From assembly GCA_963971305.1 (NCBI GenBank), contig CAXARO010000882.1, positions 62,001 to 126,000 on the forward strand: a DNA stretch of 64,000 bases. The letters run 5' to 3'. Made by a program: the position numbers and the translations under genes. A model generated the notes under the pieces. The model was not told where the DNA came from and did no database searches. It saw nothing but the letters and a program-made list of their open reading frames with translations. The DNA is from Arcuatula senhousia (lineage: Eukaryota; Mollusca; Bivalvia; Mytilida; Mytilidae). Positions 10,171 to 22,607 of this stretch are shown in pieces. The stretch's first letter is position 1; every line of letters starts with the position of its first letter.

Positions 10171-10328
10171 TTTTTCAAATTTCCAGTAAAAAAAATTCTC
10201 AAAATTTATGAAAAATAAAAAAATAAATTTTACGTAGAATACTAGTAAGAGAAGTTGAAAATACTTTGTAGCAAAAATGTATTTAGTTTATTTTGAAGAG
10301 TTTTTAATTACATGTATTATAAACTTAC

Positions 10329-10386
10329 TTAAAAAGAGGTGTAGAAGTTCTAAGTTTGATAACCTGGTCTGAAGGCCCTTCCACTA
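10329..10386 (-). CDS. SNX14: SNX14 exon N (RGS)
   Basis: 58 bp, acceptor TTTGCAG, donor GTAAGT. It encodes VEGPSDQVIKLRTSTPLF with split codons at both ends; joined to exon M it reads I-VEGP, as in SNX14. The intron downstream is almost filled by the right arm of an inverted repeat. Confidence 0.92.
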
Positions 10387-10471
10387 CTGCAAAATAGAAA
10401 TTAAAAAAAGTTTTAAGTGAGAAACATATACACATACACTCATGATATAACAAGTGTGGCTACTAAAAGTA

Positions 10472-11620
10472 TGTCTCGCCTGCCGGCACCATCACTAAAA
10501 TCAACCGACTAAGCTTTCGTTTCTTGATATAAACACAAATTGTGTCTGTATAAACAGTATCAGATGCCTAGCTATTATACTTTTCAAGCAATTCATCGTC
10601 CACAAAAGTCTTACAAAAAAGTTTACAGCCTGAAAAAAGACCTAAGTTCACAGAGTCACTGGAGCGTGAAAATGGGGTTAGGGTCACACGGCATTGTGAC
10701 AGTTGCGTAGACCATAACTTGAACTGTCTGTATACCAAATATGAGATGCCTAGCTATTATACTTTTCAAGCAATTCATCGTCCAAAAAAGTCTTAAAAAA
10801 AAGTTTACGGCCTTAAAAAAGACCTAAGTTCACAGAGTCACTGGAGCGTGAAAATGGGGTCAGGGTCACACGGCATGGTGACAGTTGCGTTGACCATAAT
10901 CTGAACTGTCTGTATACCAAATATCAGATGCCTAGCTATTATACTTTTCCAGCAATTCATCGTCCACAAAAGTCTTACAAAAAAGTTTAAAGCCTGAAAA
11001 AAAGACCTAAGTTCACAGAGTCACTGGAGCGTGAAAATGGGGTCAGGGTCACACCGAATGGTGACAGTTACATAGACCATAACCTGAACTGTCTGTATAC
11101 CAAATATCAGATGCCTAGCTATTATACTTTTCCAGCAATTCATCGTCCACAAAAGTCTTACAAAAAAGTTTAAAGCCTGAAAAAAAGACCTAAGTTCACA
11201 GAGTCACTGGAGCGTGAAAATGGGGTCAGGGTCACACCGATGGTGACAGTTACATAGACCATAACCTGAACTGTCTGTATACCAAATATCAGATGCCTAG
11301 CTATTATACTTTTCCAGCAATTCATCGTCCACAAAAGTCTTACAAAAAAGTTTACAGCCTGAAAAAAGACCTAAGTTCACAGAGTCACTGGAGCATGAAA
11401 ATGGGGTCAGGGTCACACGGCATGGTGACAGTTGCATAGACCATAACCTGAACTGTCTGTATACCAAATATCAGATGCCTAGCTATTATACTTTTCAAGC
11501 AATTCATTGTCCACAAAAGTCTTACAAAAAAGTTTACGACCCTGCCGCCGACGCCGCCGCCCTCACCGGCAAGTAATACCTATGTCCCGCCTTCCGCGAC
11601 TTTTTGTCGCAGGCGAGACA
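10472..11620 (+). repeat. TIR-bounded element with six 182-bp tandem units
   Basis: Short inverted ends TGTCTCGCCTGC / GCAGGCGAGACA enclose tandem units starting CAGATGCCTAGC at 10561, 10743, 10925, 11108, 11290 and 11472. Copies are highly similar to each other, indicating recent expansion. The CpG-rich ends differ from the AT-rich core. Lies in the SNX14 intron between exons M and N. Confidence 0.85.
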
Positions 11621-12128
11621 AAAATTTATTTAATTTTATCTGACCATATGATACAATATTCAAGATGCTTTCCATTGGTAAAACTTTTGATTTGAATGAG
11701 TTATTTTTGCTGTCACAAACATGGTTATGTAACATCTAACAACGTGGTTATATTCCCCCTTTGCCTCAAAATTACTGTAAAACTCCTAAAAATAAACTTC
11801 TAATACTGTAAAGATTTTGCAGGAAAGGAACTACATGTACTTCTGTTTAGAAGTTTTAGAGGTGTTGTGTCCACAAAGGTGTGACAGACAGAGGGACGTA
11901 CAGATGGACAAAGACAATTGGTAGGTCCCTATTTTGCAGTGCACCAAGGGACAGTAAATAAACTACTGCAAATTTGGGAGGTTTTATAGCATTTGAAGAA
12001 GTTTGCATTTTTGTGTGTACCATTTTTCATCAATTTTCATAGACAACAAAAATATAGAAACTTAATAAGTTTTCCTTGACAATCCTTTCAATACAGCATT
12101 TTATAATATATAAACCCTTATAACTTAC
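11621..12128. other. SNX14 intron sequence, anonymous
   Basis: AT-rich intron with one stretch near 11820-11950 (GACAGACAGAGGGACG) resembling the ends of other bivalve-type dispersed repeats. No exon seen. Confidence 0.45.
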
Positions 12129-12284
12129 TTTCTCTGAGTTCATTGACGATACTTTCATCAAACTTAATTCTGTCAAGAGCCGTTGGGGAGCAGTAACTCC
12201 TGTACAATTCTTTTACCATGTTATGTAACTCTACCAGATCACCCTGGGATAGGTCAGGATTTAGTATCTTCTTGTTAAAATCAT
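12129..12284 (-). CDS. SNX14: SNX14 exon M (RGS)
   Basis: 156 bp, acceptor TTTTCAG, donor GTAAGT. It encodes DFNKKILNPDLSQGDLVELH, then MVKELYRSYC and DRIKFDESIVNELRE. The FN-x3-L-P-LS and the I-FD-x-IV pattern match the SNX14 RGS domain. Confidence 0.95.
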
Positions 12285-12399
12285 CTGAAAACAGAAGTGT
12301 GGTTTTATTAGACATGTGATACTCTTGCTGGGAGCTTAAATCTGCAGACTTTTTAACTCATTTCCTGTTTTACCAACTTAAATGTATGTAATCCTGCTT

Positions 12400-13616
12400 T
12401 TCAAGATGAAACAAGACCAATCGATGTCTGGCCCTGCGTCGCACGGCAAAACGTTGAACCCTGTACATTCTAGGCCCAATATGGACAGTCAAAATATTTT
12501 GACACTTGCATCCTATGGTGGACTTACAAAGCATATTTGTCACATGCCACCCAATATTGTAAAAATAGACAAAAAAATAGTTTCTATTTTTTTCCCCTTT
12601 TGGACCCCTTACATCTAAACAGAAAAGGTGGGTCAAGAAAAAAATTGTATCCTCCATTTTGTATCCAATATTATATATGACCAAAATTAACTTGTAAAAA
12701 AAAAATTCTAAATCGGACCTTAAAAAAAAAAAGTCACATTTTTGCCCCCTTTGGGCCCCTCGTTCCTAAACAAAAAGAGAGGGAACACCCAAAATCATCC
12801 CCACCCTTTAGTTTATGGTGAGTAACACTACTGTAGAGTTTCAAAGCATTTGATCTACCAAAACAAGTTATTGTGGAAACAAATTAAAAAGTTGCTTTTT
12901 TGGCCCCTTTAGGGCCCTTAGTTTCTAAACGAAAAAAGAGGGGACACCCAAAATCAGCCCAACCCTTCCTTTTATGGTAAGTAACATTACTGTAAAGTTT
13001 CATAGCATTCGGTCAACCAGAACAAAAGTTATTGTGGAAAAAATTTAAAAAGTCACTTTTTTTGCCCCCTTTGGGCCCCTTTTGTCTAAATGAAAAGAGA
13101 GGGGACACCCAAAATCACCCCAACCCTTCCTTTTATGGTAAGTAACAATACAGTAAAGTTTCTTAGCATTTGGTCAACCAGAACAAAAGTTATTGTGGAA
13201 ACAAATAAAAAAGTCACTTTTTTGGTCCCTTTAGGGCCCCTAATTTCTAAACGAAAAAAGAGGGGACACCAAAAATCAGCCCAACCCTTCCTTTTATGGT
13301 AAGTAACATTACTGTAAAGTTTCATAGCATTTGGTCAACCAGAACAAAAGTTATTGTGGAAAAAAATTAAAAAGTCGCTTTTTTGGCCCCTTTTGGGCCC
13401 CTTATTTCTAAACAACATTATAAAATGCCCCCAAAAGGGGAGGTGCACATCTTCAATATATCTGTAATCACTGTGTAAAATTTCAGAAAGATCTAGTGTT
13501 TGGTTTTTGAGATTCAGATTACACAAGACAGGCACCCCATAGTGGGACGGATGGACAGACGGACGGACGGAGTGACCCGACTACTAGACCTGCTTTCGCC
13601 TTCGGCGACGCAGGTA
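12400..13616 (+). repeat. Dispersed element with about five 160-bp tandem units
   Basis: Units carry GAGGGGACACCCAAAATCA, TTTTATGGTAAGTAAC and AAAGTTATTGTGGAAA, with spacing close to 160 bp between about 12780 and 13420. The 3' end has GGAC-type repeats (13542-13570) and the GC-rich ACCTGCTTTCGCCTTCGG. Open frames here are products of the repeat. No terminal inverted repeat could be fixed. Confidence 0.8.
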
Positions 13617-14021
13617 AAAAAATTAATTGTACAGATATTCCTTTTTTTTTTTTGACAGACAGACATTTTTAAAAATTGTTTAGTCATAAAACATTTACAG
13701 TGTTTCTAGGAATTTGACAATTATAAGACATCAATTTCACAAGTTAAAGTATTAATTGATGGTTTGTTGACATTATTGACTTGATAACTGTCTTAATTAA
13801 TCTGTGATGCAGTATTTCTGGCTTGATATGATGTACTTGTAATTCCTTACTGTATTTTTTTTCTTCAAAATCCATCGAAAGGTTTAGGAGGAGTTGTGCT
13901 TGCGAAATATGCAGAAAGACTGACAGAGTGATTCCTATACATATATACATGTATATCACCTCAAACTTGGTTTGCAGTGGGATACAAACTGTCATGTCTT
14001 TAGTTGAATGAAGATTCTTAC

Positions 14022-14142
14022 CACATTGCAGACAGAACTGTAGTACATTGATAGCAGCTTCTGATTTTAGAAACTGCATGAAGGAGTAGAGATGTTGTGG
14101 TTGTTCTTTGTTTAAAACTTCACTTAGTTTTAATCTCAAGCA
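14022..14142 (-). CDS. SNX14: SNX14 exon L (start of RGS domain)
   Basis: 121 bp, acceptor GTTTTCAG, donor GTAAGA. Contains LYSFMQFLKSEAAINVLQFC, the F-x2-FL-x-EGA/SEA-x3-LQFC opening of the divergent SNX14 RGS domain. It ends with the first base of an Asp codon. Confidence 0.94.
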
Positions 14143-14622
14143 CTGAAAACATACAAAGGTAAACCATTAATTAGTACTAGCAAAAAATTAGGGTTGTGAT
14201 CAATTTTTTTAAATTTTAGAATCTGTTTTAATAGGATACAAGAATATGACATAATCCCCCATATCTCCAACTCCCAACATTTAATTTCTCCGCAATCACC
14301 AAATCATGAGGTTGATTCCGAGAGTATAATTTTATAATGATTAAATGATTTATAATGTTTCATGATGATACCACACTTTTTTCATGACCTTAAGGTAAAC
14401 CTAAGTATAACACCTCCTTTTTATGTGATCAATCAACCATCCCAAATCAGGTATTCCTACAGGTCGCAGTTAGTTTACCATGAAGGAAGTTTTATATTAT
14501 CATGAAACTTAGTATGCATATTCATCAGGGTATTCAAAAATGATCATAAAATTTTCATGTTTCATCAACTCCATGGTTGATTGACAAAAGATTGGAGTAA
14601 TATATTTTTTCAGAAGACTTAC
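14143..14622. other. SNX14 intron sequence between exons L and K
   Basis: The segment at about 14390-14580 (TTAGTTTACCATGAAGGAAG, TTCATCAACTCCATGGTTGA) resembles parts of 49110-49260 and is a dispersed repeat fragment. Otherwise anonymous. Confidence 0.45.
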
Positions 14623-14703
14623 AGAACTGTTTTCTGCCAGAGGCTGAGCAAATGATCCAAGGAATGGTACAGGAGCTGCTGGTGGCTCTGTGGCTTCTGG
14701 TGG
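14623..14703 (-). CDS. SNX14: SNX14 exon K (PXA-RGS linker)
   Basis: 81 bp, acceptor ATTTAG, donor GTAAGT, phase 0 at both ends. It encodes PPEATEPPAAPVPFLGSFAQ and PLAENSS, a Pro/Glu linker with the conserved VPFL-x2-F. Confidence 0.92.
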
Positions 14704-15428
14704 CTAAATAAGGAGAAAGATGTACATATTCATAAAACATAGATTATACTGTGAAAGCAGGGATGTCCAAAACAAGGGATGAGCAACTTCCAATACAAAC
14801 TAACAAAAAGTCAATATTTTTCTATGCCTTCCCATCTTTCTTCTTTATTTACACAAATTTTAAAAATTGAAGTTACACAATATTTATATCATTGGAAAGA
14901 GAAATTATTCAGGAATTATCATATATAAAATATTTGGCAATCACATTGAAAATATAGAAATAATATTGAATAATGTAAAGATGGTCCAAATTTCTTAAGT
15001 AAAATTTTCAATAAATGTGCTAAATTGACAAGGAAAAAAATCAATAATTGCACATTTTTATCAGTAAGTGCCTCAGGGGAATTAGGTGAAATTGACAAAT
15101 TTATACCTGTTAATTGGCGGGCTTAATGGTATATTACAGTCAGTGGCGTAGCTGCATATAGGCAATGTAGGCACTTGCCTACACATGATTTTGTAAAGCA
15201 TGCCTTCTATTACATGTATTACTTGTAAAATTATAATTTACTGCTTTTAAAGCAAATATATTATTAAGGATTTATTAGATTCCGTAATTAAAATAATTGA
15301 TATAGTACAGGTCTATAACAATTAATAAGACCATAAAACGTTACGTTCTCGTTTATCCGGATACGAAACCGTAACTGGTCTGTATTAGGTACAGTAATAT
15401 AATTTCCGGGTGACGTTATAACGTAAAC

Positions 15429-18400
15429 ATGCAACGCCAAAGATCATTAGATCTGTACTTTAAACCGAAGTCATCTACAAGTACTACGTCTAGTAATTCC
15501 CAAGAAAATGAGACTCCTGAAGGAGCTGTCGAACCCAGCCCTGCTACCCTGTCAGAGCCTGAGCCTGACTGAAGTAGCAAGAGCAGACTTGTCAGACTCA
15601 GCCACCATAACTTTTACTTCTTGCTCTTCACTCAGCCATGTCAGCTTTTCTCCTTGTTACCCGGACATTGCGACATGCATATCAGAAGGAACAATTATCG
15701 ACGTGTCCGTTAAGAAGAGACTTATTGAAGGAACCTGGCCAGATTTGAACCGATTTGGTTTCCCGACAAGGTATTTTTCTATGATGGATTTTTTTTTTCG
15801 TTCGCCTCGGTCTCCCCGATTATTAGCTACTCAGAATATGAGCAAATAGGATTCTACTCAAAGTTACACAAGATCAAAATAAAGGTCAAAATGCCCTATC
15901 ACTCACTAGTCTACCCCACTTTATACTATCATTCGAAAATATGTATAATAATTCAATAAATCTGGATCATCATGTGTTTATTATGACAACCAGGAACGTT
16001 CGTTCCCCTCTCCTCCCCCGGTGATTGAAGCTGAGATTTGAAATGTGTTTATTTTGCATAAAATGACCATTTTTACGCAATTATGCCCCTGCTACCTTAA
16101 GATCTTGGACCCCCCCCCCGCTTCCTTAAAATCTTGGATCCCCCCGCTGTCAGTTTAAATTAAAAGAAGCCCCTAGATTAAAATATAATTGCTTATACAA
16201 TTCAAAACCAGTCATAAATTTGGCGAAGAAAGGTCTCTTCTTTTTACATCTTGAAATTGCCTCATTTTAAAACTTTGTGCATGCAAGTGGCAATTTTTCT
16301 TAAACCTGTGAAAATATCCAATTTCAAGTCTTTTATTTCCATTCAATGTTGTACCTAAGACAAGTTTCAGTTTAATATTTTAATATTTTCAAACAGGGTA
16401 ATATCTGGTCAGAAGAGAAAACTATCCTCTCAATGGCTCCTAGACCATCCCTGGCTACGGTACTCTATTTCCACGGACTCACTGTACTGTGTTTGCTGTG
16501 TCCTCTTTCGAAAGCAAGATGGGAAGGAGAAACTGTTTGTTAAACCTATCAGTGACTGGAAAAATTTGTCAACGCTGGTTTCAAGACACCTAAAGACTGG
16601 CTCTCAACATTCAGGATGTGCAATTGCTGCAGAAGATTTTTTTAGGGTAAATTTTGTTTTAAACTTTAAAAACCTTTAAAATTTTTTGTTCTCTACCAAA
16701 ACACAAAGCGGGGATTTAGAAATGCCGGATGTGTCCGTGGGTCACAATCATGATGTCGTATGCGCTCTTGCGCCTACAAATTCTTACAATTTTTTATAGT
16801 GTTATTTCACAACAAATGTATGTCGTATATATACTGTACGTGAATATCATTGTATTCGGACCCTCACCCCCAAACTGGTCCTCACACAGTACGTAAATAT
16901 TAAGCTTCACTAGAAAATAAACAGATTATCAGATGGTCGATGTTCACAGAGTGATTTTAAGATTTTATTATGTGTTCGATCGTCCGTTTGTGTTTTAGAC
17001 CGATTTATTGAAAACCACAAATCTATAATCTAAGTGAAGCATAGTTTAATTGATATTCACAATAAGCGCATCCAAACAAAAAATAACGATTAAAATTACA
17101 TGTACATGTATATAACAATTTCAATTAAAACCCTAACGACAAGAGGTCATTAAATGCTATGGAGTTTTATGTTTTAGGCTTCTTCTAAAAAATCTGTATA
17201 ATATTAAGACATGGCTATTGTTTACGCGTTAAGAAATTTCAGACTGTCTTATCAGTGTGTCTTTTTTTTTTACATATTTCCATGCCAATAAACAATATGA
17301 AAACTAGAAACTTACAAACAAGCTATGCCTACAATGTATGAAACCCGGGAAATTAGTCAAAACTGAAAACCAACTCCAGGACAGAAAACCTTTTACGAAT
17401 AAAAACAAGTTTTTGCATATTTTCTTTTTTCCTTTAATAGATTGAGGAAAAGTCGAAGGAATCAATAACCGAACTCATGTCAAAAGGCCACAAGGATCAA
17501 ATCATGAAAAACAGACATATATTGAAAAATATAATTGAAACTTTAATTCTATGTGGCAAGCAAAATATTCCTTTAAGGGGACATACAGAAGAAAGAAGCA
17601 ACTTTTTTGCCATATTACAAGAGAAGGCCAAGGAAGATACAATATTATCAGAGCATCTAGCATGTAGTCAAGATTCGAGAGCCAAATATACCTGACCGGA
17701 CATACAAAACGAGATATTATCACTGTGTGGAAATCAGATACGAGACTCGATTTCTGGTTTATGTATGCAATCTCCGTTCTTTGCAATCATCGCGGACGAG
17801 GCAACCGACAAATCTACAAAAGAACAATTGTCTCTTTGTCTCCGTTTTGTTGATTTTTCATGTAATCCATTCGAAATCCGTGAGCAATTTGTCGGGTTCA
17901 TGTATGCTAAGAGCATAAAAGGCCAGGCTATTGCACAAATGATAATCGAGAAGCTAAATGAGATTAATTTAGACATAACTAAATTGAGAGCGCAGTGCTA
18001 TGATGGTGCTTCAAACATGTCTGGAAAGTTTAATGGTGTCCAAGCTATCATCAAACGAGAGGCGCCGTTAGCGAACTACGTGCATTGCAAAGCCCACAGT
18101 CTGAATTTAGCTCTAGTCCATAGCAGTAAAGAAAGTTGCGTCCGTACCGTCATGGCTACCATACAGGAAGTGGCATTTGCTTTCGAGTACTCCGCAAAAC
18201 GCCTCGTTGCGTTTGAGGATGAACTCTCAACCGACTACGACACACAAGGAAAAATGGAACGACGAAGCAAACTTCAAACACTATGCGAAACAAGATGGAG
18301 TAGTCGCGCGGATTCACTTTTCACATTTAAGACCGCCTTTCCAGTAATTGTACACGCTCTCGAGAATTTGAAAGACGACGGGGACGAGAAAGCAGGAATG

Positions 18401-19231
18401 AATCTAGCTGCAATTCTACGTTTTGAGTTTATAATCGGCTTAGTCGTTAGTGAGTTTCTATTGCGTGGTACAGTCGGTCTGACGAATTACCTACAGAGTA
18501 CTGACTGTGATCTTGTGGAGGCAATTGCCGAGTCTAAAGTAACAATTAGTAGTCTACAGGCAGAGCAAAATGATCCCCTAGTGTGGGATGCATTGTATGA
18601 GTCAGCGGTTAAAATGGCGTCAGACTTTGAAATTGCACCCAGCGCCCCACGACGTACAGGGCGACAAATACACCGAGCAAATTACGCCATTAATGATCCA
18701 AAAGAATACTGGCGAGTTTCTTTGTTCCTTGTTTTTGCCGACCACTTGTTCTTACAGATGGAAGAACGTTTGGTAAAAAATGAAGGTCGGTTTAATGCAG
18801 CAAATCTTATTCCATCTAAGTTAGCGGGTTTAGATGACAAGATCGAAGGTATCTACACCGCATATTCAGCAGATCTTGATGTTACCCAAGACGTCTTTAC
18901 TGGTGAGGCCAAAAGATGGAAAACCCGTTGGGATATGACGAACGATAAACCTAGCAGCCTTATTGATACCTTACGCGTCACTAATCAGTATGCTTATCCG
19001 TCCATTTTCAAGGTGCTTACAATTTTGATAACGATGCCCGCCTCTTCTGCTACCGCCGAACGATCGTTCAGTGCGATGAAAAGGATAAAAAGTTACCTGC
19101 GTGCGTCTATGGGCGATGAACGTCTTTCTGCACTAGCTCTTATGCATGTCCATCGTACGTTCAAAATTGACATAGAAGAATTAATTCGAGTATTTGCAAG
19201 CCAGAAAACCCGACGAATGGCATTTTACTGA
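15429..19231 (+). pseudogene. hAT transposase pseudogene (TTF zinc finger + DUF4371 + hAT dimerisation), three exons
   Basis: Exon 1 runs from ATG 15429 (MQRQRSLDLYFKPK) to the donor at 15770/15771. It needs a frame change near the TGA at 15570-15572, after which the other frame continues to WPDLNRFGFPTR. Exon 2 (16397-16646) encodes SSQWLLDHPWLRY, CVCCVLF and RHLKTGSQHSGC, the TTF-type zinc finger. Exon 3 starts at about 17441 (IEEKSKES) and runs to TGA 19229-19231. A single TGA at 17693-17695 stands where copy 1 has Ser. The frame then stays open for over 500 codons, with acidic residues in ADEATDKS, CYDGASNMSG and TAERSFS. Only two disabling lesions are seen, so inactivation is fairly recent or one lesion is a sequencing error. 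Confidence 0.9.
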
Positions 19232-20065
19232 CAGCTAACCTAAGTGACATTGCATATACAGTTCTACTAGTTGACTGTTAAATACAATCCCATATAAATA
19301 CTATTGCAGCATTTACTAAAATTATAGTAAAGTTTTTGTAACGCTAGTATAGTTTTTTCAATAGTTGAAGAATGTCCCTAAGTGTCCGCGCCATCCATTA
19401 AATCAGCCCCAATCGTTCCCAGATGATGGTTTTAAAACGAATTGAATGAATCCAATGAAACTTTACATAATTGATTACTGACTTAAGTTGCATTATCTAC
19501 CACAGACTGTGGTAGATAATGCAACTTAATTACGTCGCCTTTGTAAGATTTGTTAAATTTTGCATGATATGATTTAGGTTCAGCCTCAGGTAAGGTACTT
19601 TTATGTAGAACGGGATGTGGAATCATACCTCGGTTATCGGAAACACTAACTGTTTAGACTATATAATATAGTTAAAGATCATCCAAGTATTCAAACATGT
19701 ATAAGTAACGTATAGACTACTAACTTCACAAATGGTTAAACCATGCTCAGCTGTTGATAATTACAAAGAAAGTTGTCTGAAATAAATAAATATCTGTCCT
19801 TGCTTGAAAACACTGTAAACCGTCATTGTTGACTATTTGAAACCCCCTAGAATATTAAATTTTGCATGGCTAATTATTTGGGTCCCCCTAAGACATTTTA
19901 CAGGCATTTTCTTTCTTTTAAACATTGTCTTGTCTTGTGGTTTTTTTTTAAAGGCTTTCTTTTTTCATTATTTATAAAAGATATTAAACAGATAGAATGA
20001 TTGAAATTCTTTAACAGACAGGTAGTCTAAAAAGCGTTTCAAAACGTTAAAACCGCTCAGCTTAC

Positions 20066-20150
20066 GGGGGGCTTCGCCCCCCTGGACCCCCTACCAGGAC
20101 TATGCCCTGGACCCGCTGGGGGCCTTGAGCGGCCCCCAGACCCCTCGCCG
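20066..20150. other. GC-rich multi-hairpin block near the 3' end of hAT copy 2
   Basis: Contains GGGGGGC-TTC-GCCCCCC and CTGGGGGCC...GGCCCCCAG hairpins. It is nearly identical to 2132-2215 and better preserved between the two elements than their coding parts. Confidence 0.75.
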
Positions 20151-20195
20151 AGAGGAGTGTGCCTACACTTCCTTTTATCTCTAGCTACGCCGCTG

Positions 20196-21248
20196 AGTCA
20201 GTCATAAAACTTATATCACATGAAAGCCCTTTCTTTTGTCTGTTTATTGAATATAAATTTGTTTAGATTCACAATAAAATTGTTTTATTAATTAAGCCCA
20301 TGAAATAGCAAGAAATTCAAACTTTGATGTTTTTTTAAAGTTTTATTGAAGATAAAGTAATTTGTATTCTTTGATATTTTTGGCATTTCTAAATATAGAA
20401 ATACAGAGTTTTTAATTAGCATTTGAGAAAATAATTGTCTTTCAGAGAATATAATTTCCATTTTGATACACCTAATATTTTCAGAACCAACCCTGGAGAA
20501 ATTTAACCCTTATGAACCTTCTGAAAATGACATTGAACTTAAATACACCTCAAATTAAACATGAAAATTTTCTTTTTTTAAAAGTTTGTTTCCCTTCACA
20601 TGGCGAAATAGCTATTTTCCAATTTCCCCTCTTTTATTTGATATAAATTTCATAAAAATCTGTTCAGTAGTTTTAATGCATACCCTGGAGAAAGTTGACC
20701 TATTTTCAACAGAATTTAAAACATGCAAAAATATGACAAAATCTCAGGTAAACAGAGGAGGCATAGAACATTAGTGATTATATACAGATACATATCCCAT
20801 CAGTTTTATTTAATCCCTGGTAAAAGGGTACATTTCTGTATGGTTTAAACATCAAGGTTTCTATTTCATATGTGTTGATGAGGTGTTTTTTTTCACATCT
20901 TATCAAATGTGTTATTTTGGATCTAAATCAATCTAGTCTTGCTAGTCTTGGTTTTATTTTTGCAAACATAGTGGAGGATCCTGAAATTTTTAAAGGGGGT
21001 TTCATCACAGTCAATGCATAAATGATAGGGGATCCAGCTTAATTTTGCCCCGGTTCCAATCTCCAAACACACTCCTAGATATCCCATTGAAGCAAAGTTT
21101 TCAATATTAACCCTTTGTGAAAATTTCCAAATAGCAACAGGAGTCTTTCTTTTCATATGAAATGCCTGCCTCCTGAAATTTGCCACTTTATAACTCAGAT
21201 TTTTCACTCCATGAAATCTGGCCAAAAATATTCATAAAGAATACTTAC
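20196..21248. other. SNX14 intron sequence, mostly anonymous
   Basis: AT-rich intron. The part at about 20940-21230 (TTTGCCCCGGTTCCAATCTC, ATTTCCAAATAGCAACAGG) resembles the same dispersed-repeat class as 23661-23920. No exon seen. Confidence 0.4.
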
Positions 21249-21293
21249 AGGAGTATTATCCAGAAAAATAAGTAATAAATTGTTAACCATGTC
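21249..21293 (-). CDS. SNX14: SNX14 exon J (end of PXA)
   Basis: 45 bp, acceptor TTTGCAG, donor GTAAGT, phase 0 at both ends. It encodes DMVNNLLLIFLDNTP. The intron after it is about 6.5 kb and contains the second hAT transposon. Confidence 0.92.
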
Positions 21294-21677
21294 CTGCAAA
21301 TAATAATATACAATGCATTAATAAAGGCTTTCAATGTTTTCTGAAAGCTTTAATAGTTTGCACTTGTCTTTGTGGAATTGTTTTATATCTAGAAAAGGGC
21401 CATTCATTCATTATATTTTATCTAAAGTTAACTAAAAGATATAAAGCAGTGTCCTGCACTGGTCATTTTGAAGGCTGTTGCCTGTTTTCCATTGTGTACG
21501 TCTTTCACTCATTCTGCATCTCATTATCTTCTATTTAAATCATATGGATTATATTTTTTTATCTAGAGTTAATTGCAAGACATTGAGAGACAACCACTGT
21601 CATATTAAAGGCTGCTGGATGTTTTCAATTGTGGATTTTTTTTTAAAAATATACTTTACATGTCATAAATTACTTAC

Positions 21678-21753
21678 TGGGTTGGCGACTGCATCTAGAC
21701 CAGGAAGTAAAATACTGTTTGTCAACAACTCTCGGAAAAGTGAACAGGTACAT
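21678..21753 (-). CDS. SNX14: SNX14 exon I (PXA)
   Basis: 76 bp, acceptor TTGTTCAG, donor GTAAGT. It encodes CTCSLFRELLTNSILLPGLD and AVANP, the REL-x2-S-x-LLP-LD-AxP element that follows the FPFIL run in PXA proteins. Confidence 0.93.
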
Positions 21754-21782
21754 CTGAACAAAAGTCAATAATTTAATAAACT

Positions 21783-22073
21783 AGAATGGCAGTCTTCCAT
21801 GGCAGACGTATGTCGCCTGTGTCTTGAAATATTTGGTAAACAGGAAGTAGATGAGTTACGGCTATAATATCGCTTTACACCACATAGTACTATAGGAGGA
21901 AGCTACATGCCAAATATCAAGAGGCTGTGTCATGTAGGTGCCCAGAAAACTGTGACAGAATTTTTTGTGACACCACAGGACAATGATGCAAGACAACAGA
22001 TAGTGTCAAAGTGACTCCTATATGTTGCTTTGCAACATGTTGCAGGTGACATGAAACTTAAAGTTGTACCTTA
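21783..22073 (+). repeat. Dispersed repeat family R1, copy 1
   Basis: Shares AGATGAGTTACGG, the following ATAT(A)A-ATCGC and the later TGCAACATGTTGCA-type end with 32395-32660. No coding potential and no clear termini. Confidence 0.6.
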
Positions 22074-22450
22074 AAACATCTTAATCTTAATGGATTACAC
22101 TTGTATTTTTTTCATTAATAAGAGATTATCATTAAAAAGTAAAGGGAACATAAGATGAAATAAGAACATTGACATTTTATTCAGGCCTAAGGTCCAAGCA
22201 TTTTCAGCCTTTCAACTCAACATAGTAGTGTACTGTTAATTGGGAAATTTTTGCAAAATTCATGTCATCAAAAATTAATAATTATACAAAGATTGATTTC
22301 TTTATTATATGCCAATAAAACAATAAAGGATTTGACATTTTCCAAAAGTTTAACCTTGCCAAAACGTTTCAAATAGATAAAATGAAATTCAAAATATGTG
22401 AAAATATCCCCTTTTACCATATGCAAGCCTGCAACCTTTTATAAACTTAC

Positions 22451-22607
22451 TTTGAGTGTAGTCCTTGTGGTTTAAGAATGAAAGGGAACAAGGCTTCTAC
22501 CAGTCTTCTAAGATATTCTAACTCTGCCTTCCGACTCAACATTGCACAATGTATGTTAGGCCCCAACATCTTCAAACTCTCCAGCTGTAAATCTGATCCT
22601 GAAGGTG
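22451..22607 (-). CDS. SNX14: SNX14 exon H (PXA)
   Basis: 157 bp, acceptor TTTCAG, donor GTAAGT. Contains LGPNIHCAMLSRKAELEYLR and RLVEALFPFILKP. The YLR-x2-VE-LFPFIL run is the most conserved part of SNX14 PXA and was decisive for the identification. Confidence 0.95.

Larger units (their letters stand above)
15141..20195 (+). mobile_element. hAT-superfamily DNA transposon, copy 2 (full length, inactivated)
   Basis: Starts CAGTGGCGTAGCT and ends AGCTACGCCGCTG, a 13-bp terminal inverted repeat with one mismatch, and shares its 3' terminus and GC-rich block with copy 1. The 5.05-kb length fits an autonomous hAT with an intron-containing transposase gene. It sits antisense in the SNX14 intron between exons K and J. 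The flanks (ATTACAGT left, AGTCAGTC right) are not a convincing 8-bp duplication, so they have decayed or the end is off by a few bases. Confidence 0.9.

Noticed and set aside
17765..19231. A complete 488-codon transposase gene starting at 17765
   Set aside because: Homology to copy 1 continues upstream across an in-frame TGA into exon 3 and two more exons, so 17765 is only the first Met after a nonsense mutation.
15133..20203. 8-bp target-site duplication around hAT copy 2
   Set aside because: Left ATTACAGT and right AGTCAGTC share only part of their bases; not convincing as a duplication.
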